NCBI RefSeq assembly: GCF_002312815.1
Contig: NZ_NKQJ01000008.1
Coordinates: forward strand, 62,001 to 126,000
Source of the DNA: Agaribacterium haliotis
Lineage (GTDB): Bacteria > Pseudomonadota > Gammaproteobacteria > Pseudomonadales > Cellvibrionaceae
Direction: 5' to 3'
Length of the DNA stretch: 64,000 bases
The translations under genes were made by a program, and so were the position numbers. The notes under the pieces are model-generated. The model was not told the DNA's origin. It did not search any database and saw nothing but the letters and a program-made list of their open reading frames with translations. Position 1 is the first letter of the stretch. The number at the start of each line of letters is the position of its first letter. Shown one piece after another: positions 1 through 9,082 of this stretch.

Positions 1-171
1 TCAATTTAGCACGTAGGGCTGTTTTTGCTTGTCTTCTTTATTTGCTGGGCCTGCTGACTGGAGCCAAACGAATAAAGTGGCGCAAAAAACATCCTTTGGG
101 TTTTGCTTGCGGTGAATTGAACTAGGTTTAGTTAAGGAAATTGCACCCAGTAAATAAGGGAGAGTAAAAGC

Positions 172-1371
172 ATGGTATCGCACAAAGTGCTGATCCTATC
201 GACGGGCAAGTTGTCGGCTTTGGGGCAGCATATACAGGCTTTTTTTCAGGCAGAGCTAGAGACCGAAATTGCAGGCGTAAAGAAGCAACTGCTTGCAGAT
301 AACTTTAAGGTTGTGGTGATCGATCAGTTGGCGTCGGTTGCGTGTGATCTTGATCAGTTACAGGCGGTGATTGAGCTCGATGAGCAGTTCACGTTACCGG
401 TTGTTGTGCTGGCGAAGGCTTTATCCATTCAGGACAAGCTCGGTGCCTTAGAACTCGGTTGTGATGATTTTGTCGAGCCCAGTGTCACAGGGGACGAGGC
501 CTGTGCCCGTATTACCAAAGCAATCTTGCACCAGGTGGCGGCGGATCAATTGTCGAGCCGTTTGGAACTTGCAAATCAGACCGCCTACTCGGCGATGTTA
601 GATAACAGTGATCTCGGTGCGAATATCCAGTTTTTGCTCAGTGTGCATGACTGCGACAACCTCGATCAGTTGGGACAATTATTTTTTACTACGATTGAGC
701 GCTATGGCCTGAAGTGCAGTTTACAGCTTCGCAGTGAAAACGAAATTAAGAATATGGAAGCGCACGGTATGGCCAAAGACCTTGAGTCTCAACTGCTGTA
801 TCAGTTAAAAGATCGCGGTCGCTATACTGACTTCGGCTCACGAACAATCATTAACTACGATCGTGTGTCGCTGCTGATTAAAAATATGCCGCTTGCTGAC
901 AACGAAAAATACGGTGCGATTAAAGACAATACATTTTCTCTGGTGCAAGGTATGAATGCTCGTGTGATTGCGCTTGAGCATCGCTATCGCTTGATTGACG
1001 AGCGCGAGACCTTAAAGCGGCTCGGTCGGGATGTTCGCAAAGTCATGGAGGGTATTCAGGATAGCTACCAAAAAGTTATGCGCGGCATTGCCAACGAGGT
1101 AGATAGCACGGCTGACAAAATGCGGATGAAGCTGCCATCACTGGCTTTGATGGAGCACGATGAGCTGTTTATCGAAAACTTGATGGATGACGTAATTCGC
1201 AATACCACAGGTATTTTTAACGAGGGCTTGCTTGTCGATGAGGTCATTGAGAAACTAGAGGGCAAGATCGAGCGCTCGTTGGCTGCAATAGAAGAGCATG
1301 TTGAAGTCAGTCATCAACATCAAGCCGACGATCACGGCAACGCCGGTGAGGCACCGGTCGAGTTATTTTAG
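172..1371 (+). CDS. Degenerate response-regulator receiver protein with C-terminal helical region
   Basis: A 399-residue cytoplasmic protein. Residues about 4-118 have the alternating strand/helix layout of a CheY-like receiver: a hydrophobic strand ends in D51 (the usual phospho-acceptor place), and the GCDDF element at 97-101 matches the usual GADD(Y/F) before the KP. The invariant lysine before that proline is Glu102, so normal phosphorylation switching is doubtful. The middle (about 150-260) could be a GAF-like sensory fold, and 270-370 is charged and helical. No DNA-binding, GGDEF or kinase output domain is visible. The ATG is preceded by GGGAG at good spacing. It is probably co-directional with the unknown gene 63 bp downstream. 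The family call as receiver-like is fairly safe; the function is unknown. Confidence 0.75.
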   Translation: MVSHKVLILSTGKLSALGQHIQAFFQAELETEIAGVKKQLLADNFKVVVIDQLASVACDLDQLQAVIELDEQFTLPVVVLAKALSIQDKLGALELGCDDFVEPSVTGDEACARITKAILHQVAADQLSSRLELANQTAYSAMLDNSDLGANIQFLLSVHDCDNLDQLGQLFFTTIERYGLKCSLQLRSENEIKNMEAHGMAKDLESQLLYQLKDRGRYTDFGSRTIINYDRVSLLIKNMPLADNEKYGAIKDNTFSLVQGMNARVIALEHRYRLIDERETLKRLGRDVRKVMEGIQDSYQKVMRGIANEVDSTADKMRMKLPSLALMEHDELFIENLMDDVIRNTTGIFNEGLLVDEVIEKLEGKIERSLAAIEEHVEVSHQHQADDHGNAGEAPVELF

Positions 1372-1434
1372 TTGGCGTTAACCATGCTCATGCTAGTGTG
1401 GTTCGCTGGTTGACCGCATAGAGTTTCAGGGTGT

Positions 1435-2013
1435 ATGGATAATAAAGACCTAGTATGGGATCTCGACGTTTTTCGCAAACGTCAACGAGCTAAAGAGCTA
1501 ATTCTAGGTATTGAAAACCAATTGTGTGTATTTTCCTCCTCGGTTGAGCAGCTCTATACCAACTACGATATCTTTTTTCCTAAAGACCAGAACCGAAAGT
1601 TAGTTATTTTACCGAACCCATATGCCGCTCACGATACGTTTCAGGGCATACCTGAGAGCTCGGTTAAACCAACGGGTTTATTTTTACTAAGTGACGAGCA
1701 AGGCTCAGAGCTCAAGCTATTATTGCCGATCAATCGTGAGCAAAAAAAGTACAAGACTGTGCCGCTGGAAATTGGCTTAAAACTGATTAACAGTAAAATG
1801 CCGGCCGGTAAGCCATTTTTACCGGTGGTTATGAAAGGGGATTTACGGGAGTTTAACCAGGAGACTCCGTGCCTGCATCTTCACTCCTTGAGTTTAGGGC
1901 AAGCCGAGGCCTTGTCTCAGCTTGATATTAAAGCCATTGAAGGTGTGATACTCGACCGGCTGAATTCACTGGAGTTTAAGCCCAAGGCAAAGTCAGCTTA
2001 TAGCTCTGAGTAA
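1435..2013 (+). CDS. Hypothetical protein, 192 aa
   Basis: Not recognised. A soluble protein with no signal peptide or membrane segment. The N-terminal third is charged and helical; the middle has short beta-like stretches (around 55-120). The start is the ATG at 1435, 63 bp after the receiver-like gene, without a strong Shine-Dalgarno. It ends just before a long palindromic terminator, so it closes a two-gene unit with the degenerate receiver gene. Codon use and length support a real gene. A partner role for the receiver protein is a guess from position only. Confidence 0.65.
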   Translation: MDNKDLVWDLDVFRKRQRAKELILGIENQLCVFSSSVEQLYTNYDIFFPKDQNRKLVILPNPYAAHDTFQGIPESSVKPTGLFLLSDEQGSELKLLLPINREQKKYKTVPLEIGLKLINSKMPAGKPFLPVVMKGDLREFNQETPCLHLHSLSLGQAEALSQLDIKAIEGVILDRLNSLEFKPKAKSAYSSE

Positions 2014-2028
2014 GCTAAATGATTTTCA

Positions 2029-2068
2029 AGACATAAAAAAACGGGCTGTAGCCCGTTTTTTTATGTCT
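2029..2068. terminator. Bidirectional rho-independent terminator
   Basis: A perfect 19-bp inverted repeat (2029-2047 with 2050-2068) has a GC-rich core ACGGGCT/AGCCCGT flanked by A and T tracts on both sides. It lies between two convergent genes (plus gene ending 2013, minus gene ending 2095) and can serve both. A short tandem duplication of TTATGTCTTAG follows. Confidence 0.9.
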
Positions 2069-2094
2069 TAGTTTTATGTCTTAGTTTTGTGTCG

Positions 2095-3279
2095 CTAATC
2101 GATGAGTTTAAACACGACAGGCAGAGTAAAGCTGAAGCTATCACCGCTAATATTTTTGGGCATCACCGGGTAGGGGGCAGAAGCACCGACAGAGCGAACC
2201 GCCTCTTTGGTTAGGCGCGGAAAGTCAGGCTCTTCGATGATATCGATATTTTTAACTTTACCGTCGCGGCGTATGGTTACACTGAGCCGAACAACGCCCT
2301 GTTCGTTTTTCTCGACCGAAGCTTGCGGGTAGCGAAGCTGTTTATAGGTCCATTTTTTTAACTTGGCAATATAAAGCTGCTGAGAGAGCAGAGATTCAGC
2401 GGTAAATTCTTCGTCGTCCTCTTCAAGAATATCGCTGATATCGGGCGCAGCGGCAATTTTGGCCGGCTTGCTTGCTTTTTTCTCTGGTTTCTTTTCCGCT
2501 TTTTTGGGCTTTGGTGTTGCGGCGGCGACTTTTTTCTCCGGCGCCTTGGTGGTGTTGCTGGGTGCTTTGTTTTCAGTGACTTTCGGTGCTGCGATGACCG
2601 GGGCTTTGGCTACGCTGGCGGCTGCGGTTGCAGCCGCTGCGGCGGTGCCGGCCGAAGCGCTTGTGCTTGTTTTACTTTGATTTAGCGCAGCGGCAATCGC
2701 AGTGCTTCGTTTATCGCTGGGTTTAAGGCTGTCAAACAAGGCCAGCTGTTGCTGAGGAATTTGTCCGCCAGCTAATAAATCGTTGCGAAATGACGACGAT
2801 AAGGGCACTTGACCGATCCAGACGCGCAGTAACAGGTCAAAGAAGGCTGGGTCATTGATGTGGCCGAGCTGACTGCCGTTAATACTAACGGTGACGTCGT
2901 CGAGGCTTCGCTTCATTGAGAAGATATCTCCGCGGGCGAGCGTGACTTTCAGCATGTTGCTGAACTTTGCCATGTTTTGACTTTGACGTTCGAGTTCGCT
3001 GGCGTTGGCGTTAATTGCCATGCCTTCAATCCACATGCGCTTAAAGCGGCGCGATGACAGGCGGTCGGCAAGAACACGTACTTGAATTTCTTTTTCTTCT
3101 TGGGCGGTCAACAAAGTGCGACCGTCTTTGGTGAGGTTGGTAGCATACAAGGCGCCAATAAAACTCTCCCGGCCTAGCTCCGAGTGAATGGCGATTCCGT
3201 TCATCTGGGTGTCAGCGTGTGTGAGGGGGCTTAAAATCAGCAATACGGCCACCGTGGCAGATGCTAAAGCTTTATACAT
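2095..3279 (-). CDS. Secreted fusion of chalcone isomerase-like domain and TonB C-terminal domain
   Basis: 394 residues. A cleavable signal peptide (about 1-22, ending LTHA) is followed by a domain (about 24-180) with the marks of the bacterial chalcone isomerase-like family: GALY near the start, an ...VSINGSQLG stretch, then a W-I-G-x-x-P...LLAG end. A low-complexity Ala/Lys/Pro linker covers about 195-285. The C-terminal 100 residues are a TonB/TolA-type domain (YPQASVEKNEQGVVRLSVTI, then a SAPYPVMP-like element). Unlike true TonB it has no N-terminal membrane anchor, so it should be free in the periplasm. No ExbB/ExbD neighbours. Function unknown; a periplasmic adaptor that binds cell wall or an outer-membrane partner is one idea. 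Confidence 0.8.
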   Translation of the reverse strand: MYKALASATVAVLLILSPLTHADTQMNGIAIHSELGRESFIGALYATNLTKDGRTLLTAQEEKEIQVRVLADRLSSRRFKRMWIEGMAINANASELERQSQNMAKFSNMLKVTLARGDIFSMKRSLDDVTVSINGSQLGHINDPAFFDLLLRVWIGQVPLSSSFRNDLLAGGQIPQQQLALFDSLKPSDKRSTAIAAALNQSKTSTSASAGTAAAAATAAASVAKAPVIAAPKVTENKAPSNTTKAPEKKVAAATPKPKKAEKKPEKKASKPAKIAAAPDISDILEEDDEEFTAESLLSQQLYIAKLKKWTYKQLRYPQASVEKNEQGVVRLSVTIRRDGKVKNIDIIEEPDFPRLTKEAVRSVGASAPYPVMPKNISGDSFSFTLPVVFKLID

Positions 3280-3593
3280 ACTGTTTTGCTCTTTCCCGTT
3301 GTTATTATCTGGGTGTTCCCAACTAGCTATCTTAGCTATTTATTGTTCCTCCTTCATTTGAGGAGGTTGTTGTTCTAGGTTCTTAATCCTAAAGCACTAA
3401 ACTAGCACGAATTTCATCCAATTTTAAAGAGCTAAGCGCAAGCTAGCTATTAAGATTGTGCTACAAATGCGAAGGTGCAGGCTGGAATTGAACAATTTGT
3501 TTGAATTTTGCCCGTATCTTTACGTCTAAAGTCGTTAAAATGACCGTTTGGTCTACCTTGGCCGTGTTTTACTTGTTTCTAACGGAATGGATT
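3280..3593. other. Divergent intergenic region with a small hairpin
   Basis: 314 bp between the minus TonB-domain gene and the RND adaptor. A 6-bp hairpin CCTCCT (3348-3353)/AGGAGG (3361-3366) is visible; its right arm is a Shine-Dalgarno-like sequence but no gene starts right after it. Promoters for both flanking genes must lie here; I see no convincing -35/-10 pair. A TTG-started extension of the adaptor from 3501 is open but less likely than the ATG at 3594. Confidence 0.5.
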
Positions 3594-4703
3594 ATGAACT
3601 CCAACTTGCGTATTGCCCTGATCTTGGCGGGCTTGATTTCGGTGTGGATGCTAAGTGGCTTAGTAGCCAAAGATGAAACCTCTCAAAACAGTATCGATGA
3701 ACAACAAGCCTTTAGTGTTCGAGCGCTGGAGAGCCGGGCCCAAGACTACCGTCGGCCAATTTACATTCGCGGGCGAACACAAGCCGAGCGCAGCGTTAAT
3801 GTCGCCGCAGAAACCGATGGGCTGGTTGAAAAAACGCCGGCAGCTGAGGGGCAGTGGGTCGAGCGGGGGGCGGTGCTTTGCGAACTGCGAAAAGAAGATC
3901 GCCTGTTGCGTGTTGCACAAGCCAAGGCGCAACTCGACAAAGCTCAAATCGACTACGACGCCGCGCTCAAGCTTAAAGACAGCGGTTATCAAAGCCGCTC
4001 GCAGATTGCGGCGAGCAAAGTCAATCTGGCTTTGGCTCGAGCCGAGTTGGAGCGCAATCAGAATGTACTTGAGCGCCTTCAGGTCAGGGCGCCTTTTGCC
4101 GGTGTTCTCGAGCGCCGTTATACCGAGCAGGGCGACTTTATTACTCGCGGCAGCCCCTGTGCAACCTTGCTCGAACTCAACCCCTTGATTGTTGTTGGCG
4201 AAGTCAGTGAACGCGATATTTCTGCGCTCAGTATTGGTGATGAGGCGCAGGTGCGTTTTGTTAATGGCGAGCTTCGCGTGGGGCGCGTGCGCTATTTGGG
4301 GCACCAGGCCAGAGAGCTGACCCGAACATTTAAGGTAGAGATTGAGCTTGATAACAGCGATCACAGCTTGGTAAGTGGTTTGACTGCCGATGTGCAGGTC
4401 AATGCCGAATCTGTGCAGGCGCATTTACTTAGCCCTGCGCTGTTAACCCTATTAGACAAAGGAAGCCTGGGCTTGCGCTCGGTTGATAAGGACAACCGCG
4501 TACAGGTGCATGAAGTGCAATTATTGGCTGATTCGCAAGACGGGGTGTGGGTGACGGGTCTGCCAGAGTCACTGCGCCTAATCACTGTTGGCCAGGACTA
4601 TGTCAGCGAAGGTGAGCTTGTCACTGTTGTCGAGTCTGACAGCGGTTCTGGTAGCAATGCTGAAGCTGCGCGCAATAGCGATCGTGACGGGGGCTCAGAG
4701 TAA
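3594..4703 (+). CDS. RND efflux periplasmic adaptor (membrane fusion protein)
   Basis: About 369 residues from the ATG at 3594, which gives an N-terminal hydrophobic anchor or signal (residues 5-22) directly; an upstream TTG at 3501 would add a 31-residue tail that looks non-native. It shows the HlyD/AcrA order: a split biotinyl/lipoyl half with AAETDGLVEK...G.WVERG, a coiled-coil hairpin rich in Ala/Lys/Arg, the second lipoyl half (RAPFAGVLERRYTEQGDFI) and a beta-barrel domain. It would link the inner-membrane pump encoded 4 bp downstream to an outer-membrane channel; no TolC gene is present here. Substrate cannot be told. Confidence 0.9.
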   Translation: MNSNLRIALILAGLISVWMLSGLVAKDETSQNSIDEQQAFSVRALESRAQDYRRPIYIRGRTQAERSVNVAAETDGLVEKTPAAEGQWVERGAVLCELRKEDRLLRVAQAKAQLDKAQIDYDAALKLKDSGYQSRSQIAASKVNLALARAELERNQNVLERLQVRAPFAGVLERRYTEQGDFITRGSPCATLLELNPLIVVGEVSERDISALSIGDEAQVRFVNGELRVGRVRYLGHQARELTRTFKVEIELDNSDHSLVSGLTADVQVNAESVQAHLLSPALLTLLDKGSLGLRSVDKDNRVQVHEVQLLADSQDGVWVTGLPESLRLITVGQDYVSEGELVTVVESDSGSGSNAEAARNSDRDGGSE

Positions 4704-4707
4704 GCTT

Positions 4708-7700
4708 ATGGGCATATTAAATACGGCGATCAGTCGTTCGCGAGCGACGTTGTGCATGATGCTATTGATCCTCGCTGCCGGCGTTGCTTCGCGTATGAAT
4801 ATGGTGATCGAGGCCTCGCCTAACCCGAGTGTGCCGGTGGTCATGGTGATGTTAATGCAAGATGGTGTTTCCCCCGAGGATGGGGCGCGCTTACTGGTCA
4901 GGCCAATGGAAAAAGAACTGCGCACGATTGAAGGCGTAAAAGAAATTCGTTCGACTTCGCGGGAAACGCTGTCTTATGTTGTGGTTGAATTTGAGGCGGA
5001 TCAGGATGTTGATCAGGCGCTCATTGATGTCCGAGCCGCCGTTGATCGCGGCAAATCAGAATTGCCGAGCAGCGCGGAAGAGCCGCGGGTGATGGAAATT
5101 GCCGCTGACGGTGCGCCGACCATCGTATTGGCACTTTCCGGTCAGGTGTCCGAGCGCACGCTGTTTCACAGTGCGCAGCTGTTAAAGCGCGAAATCGAAG
5201 CCATGCCTTCGGTACTTGAGGTGGAAATGATTGGCCACCGCGAGGAAGTGATCGAAGTTATTGTCGAACCGGCCAGACTTGAATATTACGGTATTACCAG
5301 CCGTGACCTTTTTGCGGCAATACAGGCCAATAATTTGTTGGTGCCAGCGGGGCAGCTCGATACGGGCAAAGGGCGTTTTGCAGTAAAAGTACCGAGCTTG
5401 ATAGAGACGGCAGAAGATGTTTATTCGCTGCCAATTCGCTCCGATGCAAAGGCTTCGGTCACACTTGGTGACATTGCATCGGTGCGCAGAACATTCAAAG
5501 ATGCATCGAGTTTTTCAAGCATTAACGGCGAGCGCGGTATCACACTTAATGTGAAAAAGCGTGGCGATGCCAACGATATTGAAGTAACCACGGCCGTTCG
5601 AACACTTGCAGCCGAGCTTAAACCCCAACTGCCGGCGGCGGTAAAAGTCGACTTTATGATGGATCAAAGTGACTTTTCCATCGGCATGATCAATGAAATG
5701 CAGGGCAACATCTTAACCGCGATGGCGCTGGTGATGGTGATTGTGATTGCCGCCCTTGGTTTTCGTTCAGGTTTGTTGGTGGGCGCCGGTGTGCCGTTCT
5801 CGTTGTTGTTCTCAAGTATTATTTTGTTGCAACTAGGCTATTCATTTAATTTTATGGTGCTGTTTGGCATGTTGCTGGCGCTGGGCATGCTGATTGATGG
5901 TGCGATTGTTATTACTGAGTTTGCCGATAGGAAGATGGCCGAGGGTTTATCGAGCAAGGACGCTTATATATTGTCTGTTCGCCGCATGATTTGGCCGGTG
6001 ACGGCCTCGACATCAACAACCTTAGCTGCGTTTTTACCGATTATGTTCTGGCCGGGGGTTGCCGGCGAATTTATGCGTTATCTACCGGTAACGGTATTTG
6101 CGGTGTTGCTCGGTTCATTGTTGTACGCGCTGTTTTTTGCACCGATTTTAGGCTCGCTGATGGGGCGCAATACCATGTCGGCTGAGACCCAAGACTATTT
6201 AACGCGCATTGAAAGTGACGAGCCTGAAAATTTACCGGGTTTGACTGGCCGCTATGCTCGATTTTTATCTGCTGTGATTCATCACCCTTTAAGTTTCTTT
6301 TTTGCCGCGTGTTTGACGCTGGTGGCGATATTTTCTGCTTACGGCAAGCTAAGTGCAGGGGTTGAGTTTTTTGTTAAAACCGAAGTGGTGTTGGGGCAGG
6401 TAGAGGTCAGAGCTCAGGGCAATTTAAGTATTGAAGAGGCCAGGGCGCTGGCGCTTGAAGTGGAGCAGCGTGTACTTGAGGTGCCCGGTGTCAAAGTGCT
6501 TTATTCCATTGTTAGCCCGGGCAACCCTGTGCAGTTAGGGCCGCGTGCACCGGAGCAGGACCAAATTGCGTCCATGTTGGTTGAAACCTACAAACCCGAA
6601 CAGCTCGGTTACAGTACCTTCAAGGTTTATGAAGAAATTCAAAAGGCCACCCAGGGTTTGCCGGGTATTCATGTCAGCAGTGCGCCGATGGAAGGTGGGC
6701 CGCCTATAGGCAAACCCATCCAATTGCAATTGGTTGGCCTCGATAGGGAGCAGCTTTTGCAAACAACGCGTGATTTACGCGGCAAGCTTGAGCAAGAGAT
6801 CAGTGGTTTAAAAGATGTAACCGATTCGACACCGCTGCCCGGTATTGAGTGGAGCATAGAGGTCGACAAGCAAAAAGCCGCTCAGGTTGGGGCCGATGTC
6901 AGTGAGGTCGGGAATTTTATCCAGCTAATTACTACCGGCGTCAAGATTGGTGAATACCGCCCAGCCGATGCCGATGACGAGGTTGATATTCGTGTGCGCT
7001 TTCCCGCCAATGAGCGCGGTATTACTGCGATGGATAGGCTCAAGGTCAATACCGTCAACGGCGCCACCTCCATCGCTGGTTTTGTTGAGCGTGTGGCGAT
7101 GCCCAAAGTGGATTCGGTAAAGCGGGTTGATGGCAAAGAATACGCGATGGTCTTGGCCGATGTTGAAAAAGGTTTAGTGGCCGATACCGTTTTAAAAGAA
7201 GTGCAGCAGTGGATTGAACAACACCCTTTACCTGCCGGTATAGAGCTAAGTTATCGCGGTGCCAATGAAGAGCAGGAGAAGTCGTTTCGTTTTTTAGCGA
7301 CGGCTTTTTCACTTGCGCTGTTTTTAATGTTCATATTACTGGTTGCGCAGTTTAATAGCTTTTATCAAGCCTGTTTAACGCTGTCGTCGGTGATTTTGTC
7401 AACGGCGGGGGTGTTACTTGGTTTAATGCTAACTCAGAGCACCTTCAGTGTGATTATGACGGGCGTGGGTATTGTTGCGCTGGCCGGTATTGTGGTGAAT
7501 AACAATATTGTCCTGATTGACACCTTTAATTACATTCGTCAAAGCGATGAGCGTGTCAGCGTTAAAGAGGCCGCAATACTTGCGGCGACCCAGCGGCTGC
7601 GCCCGGTATTCCTTACCACTTGCACAACGATACTCGGCTTATTGCCGCTTGCTACCGGGTTGAGTATAGATTTGGTTAACCGCGATATTAACTTTGGTGG

Positions 7701-7923
7701 TGTTGTCGGCTCATATTGGGTGTCCTTGGCCAGTGCAATTGTTTACGGTTTGGTGTTTGCTACTGTGCTGACTCTAGCGGTTACCCCGACAATGCTGGTG
7801 CTACCCAGTGAGCTCAAGTTGATGTTTAAGCGCTATGTGAAGCAGCCGCTAGTGGTCGATTTTCGCAGCCTGCACCAGCGGTTTCGCGCTGCAGCTTTGA
7901 GAGTAAAGGAGCAAAATAAATGA
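4708..7923 (+). CDS. RND family efflux pump, inner-membrane permease
   Basis: About 1071 residues from the ATG at 4708, 4 bp after the adaptor stop; an in-frame upstream TTG (4588) lies inside the adaptor gene and is rejected. The protein has the duplicated AcrB layout: an N-terminal transmembrane helix, a large periplasmic loop, six helices, then a second copy. TM4 carries LGMLIDGAIVITE, which keeps one of the two AcrB proton-relay aspartates (D407) but has Gly for the other (D408). TM10 carries VVNNNIVLID where AcrB has Lys940. This pattern is seen outside the AcrB/MexB branch of RND pumps. It probably exports small amphiphilic compounds using the proton gradient. It is translationally coupled (ATGA) to the next gene. 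Confidence 0.92.
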   Translation: MGILNTAISRSRATLCMMLLILAAGVASRMNMVIEASPNPSVPVVMVMLMQDGVSPEDGARLLVRPMEKELRTIEGVKEIRSTSRETLSYVVVEFEADQDVDQALIDVRAAVDRGKSELPSSAEEPRVMEIAADGAPTIVLALSGQVSERTLFHSAQLLKREIEAMPSVLEVEMIGHREEVIEVIVEPARLEYYGITSRDLFAAIQANNLLVPAGQLDTGKGRFAVKVPSLIETAEDVYSLPIRSDAKASVTLGDIASVRRTFKDASSFSSINGERGITLNVKKRGDANDIEVTTAVRTLAAELKPQLPAAVKVDFMMDQSDFSIGMINEMQGNILTAMALVMVIVIAALGFRSGLLVGAGVPFSLLFSSIILLQLGYSFNFMVLFGMLLALGMLIDGAIVITEFADRKMAEGLSSKDAYILSVRRMIWPVTASTSTTLAAFLPIMFWPGVAGEFMRYLPVTVFAVLLGSLLYALFFAPILGSLMGRNTMSAETQDYLTRIESDEPENLPGLTGRYARFLSAVIHHPLSFFFAACLTLVAIFSAYGKLSAGVEFFVKTEVVLGQVEVRAQGNLSIEEARALALEVEQRVLEVPGVKVLYSIVSPGNPVQLGPRAPEQDQIASMLVETYKPEQLGYSTFKVYEEIQKATQGLPGIHVSSAPMEGGPPIGKPIQLQLVGLDREQLLQTTRDLRGKLEQEISGLKDVTDSTPLPGIEWSIEVDKQKAAQVGADVSEVGNFIQLITTGVKIGEYRPADADDEVDIRVRFPANERGITAMDRLKVNTVNGATSIAGFVERVAMPKVDSVKRVDGKEYAMVLADVEKGLVADTVLKEVQQWIEQHPLPAGIELSYRGANEEQEKSFRFLATAFSLALFLMFILLVAQFNSFYQACLTLSSVILSTAGVLLGLMLTQSTFSVIMTGVGIVALAGIVVNNNIVLIDTFNYIRQSDERVSVKEAAILAATQRLRPVFLTTCTTILGLLPLATGLSIDLVNRDINFGGVVGSYWVSLASAIVYGLVFATVLTLAVTPTMLVLPSELKLMFKRYVKQPLVVDFRSLHQRFRAAALRVKEQNK

Positions 7924-8360
7924 AGTATCTGGCTTTTTTATGGCTGCTGCTCTGGTCGCTGCCGTGCCTCGGGCTTGTATTTGGCCTGATATTATTTATT
8001 CCTGTGGCAATATTGAGCGGGGTTGGCGTATTTGCTTCTGTCCCTGGCCAGTTGCTTGCGCTGATGTTCAGCTTGGCTTTAATGCTGCTTTGGCTGCGTT
8101 TACTTTGGGGCTGGTTTACGGGCTTTTATTACAGCTGGCTGTTGGCTTTAGTTTCTTCCTATTTGTCTGTCTTTGTTCTCGGTGTGACGTTGGCTGCGGG
8201 GATTTTTAATTTTCCATTAACAGTCTCTAGTGCTGTGTTGATTGTTTTGATCTTTGCCGCTGCGCTTGTTGGCCGTACGCTGCAATTGTGGTTACAAGGC
8301 GGGGACGTACGTGAGCGTTATAGCGTTGAACAACGCCTTTTAGTCTCATCATCGCCTTGA
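7920..8360 (+). CDS. Small integral membrane protein in the RND operon
   Basis: 146 residues, mostly hydrophobic, with about four predicted transmembrane helices (about 3-25, 35-65, 68-90, 95-118) and a short charged C-terminus. Its ATG overlaps the pump stop codon (ATGA) and is preceded by AAGGAG, so it is translated together with the pump. Family not recognised. It may be an accessory subunit of the efflux complex, but that rests on coupling alone. Confidence 0.75.
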   Translation: MKYLAFLWLLLWSLPCLGLVFGLILFIPVAILSGVGVFASVPGQLLALMFSLALMLLWLRLLWGWFTGFYYSWLLALVSSYLSVFVLGVTLAAGIFNFPLTVSSAVLIVLIFAAALVGRTLQLWLQGGDVRERYSVEQRLLVSSSP

Positions 8361-8404
8361 TTCGTCTATATTTAATAGAATGAATCCGCCGCTTGTTATG
8401 CGCT

Positions 8405-9082
8405 ATGAGTTCCGAGACAGCCGCCAGTTTTGATGATTTAAACCTCAAACTAGGACAAATTGTTCAAATTCACCCCGACGTAAAGAATCCAAAGCGTCGC
8501 TACGATTGCTTACTTGTGGGCAGCTTACCGGGTGAAAGCATCTTGCTTACGACAAGCCCAAAATCCGATGCTTTTCCTGAGCTTGAGGAAGGGCAGATGG
8601 TCGTTATTCGCATTATGTCGGCCAATGGCGTGGCTCTGTTTCAGACCCGGGTATTGTTTATCAGCGATATGCCGGTGTTTATGGTTTATGTGGATTTTCC
8701 AAGTGCAGTACAGTTTCGCATGGTGCGCAGCTCCTCGAGGGTTGAAATTGCCTTGCCGGTTTTGGTTTACAGCCTCAGCCACCCTTCACTAAGTGGTGTT
8801 GCCGGCAAAATTTCAGATATTAGCTTGGGTGGCGCAGGGTTGCAGCTGTACGATGATATTGGTGCTGTTGGCGATATGTTAGAGCTTAAAGGCAAGTTTG
8901 AAGTTGGCGGTATTCAACGCACGGTAAAGCTCAAAGCGGAAATCCGCAACAAAAAAGCTGAAGCCAGTGGCAACCGCCTGTACGGCATTCGTTTTAGCGA
9001 AAGTGATGAAGATAAACTGCTGGTTTTATTTGGTTTTATCTTTAACTCTATGGCTTTTGGTGATGTTCAGAGCGTTTCGTAA
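8405..9082 (+). CDS. PilZ domain protein, YcgR-like (c-di-GMP receptor)
   Basis: About 225 residues from the ATG at 8405; a TTG four codons upstream is also possible. The N-terminal half (about 15-105) resembles the YcgR-N/PilZN domain, with a 'Q....RYDC.L.G..PGESILL' pattern. The C-terminal half is PilZ: the arginine-rich c-di-GMP motif RMVRSSSR about residue 105, then DISLGGAGL about 30 residues later (the D/N-x-S-x-x-G motif). Such proteins bind cyclic di-GMP and adjust motility, secretion or polysaccharide production. Both binding motifs are intact. It overlaps the next gene by 20 bp. Confidence 0.88.
   Translation: MSSETAASFDDLNLKLGQIVQIHPDVKNPKRRYDCLLVGSLPGESILLTTSPKSDAFPELEEGQMVVIRIMSANGVALFQTRVLFISDMPVFMVYVDFPSAVQFRMVRSSSRVEIALPVLVYSLSHPSLSGVAGKISDISLGGAGLQLYDDIGAVGDMLELKGKFEVGGIQRTVKLKAEIRNKKAEASGNRLYGIRFSESDEDKLLVLFGFIFNSMAFGDVQSVS

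Noticed and set aside
1-183. 60-codon minus-strand open frame at the window start
   Set aside because: No Shine-Dalgarno, no family features, and it overlaps the well-supported start of the receiver-like gene.
3660-4424. 254-codon minus-strand open frame inside the RND adaptor
   Set aside because: Antisense shadow; the plus frame has complete adaptor features.
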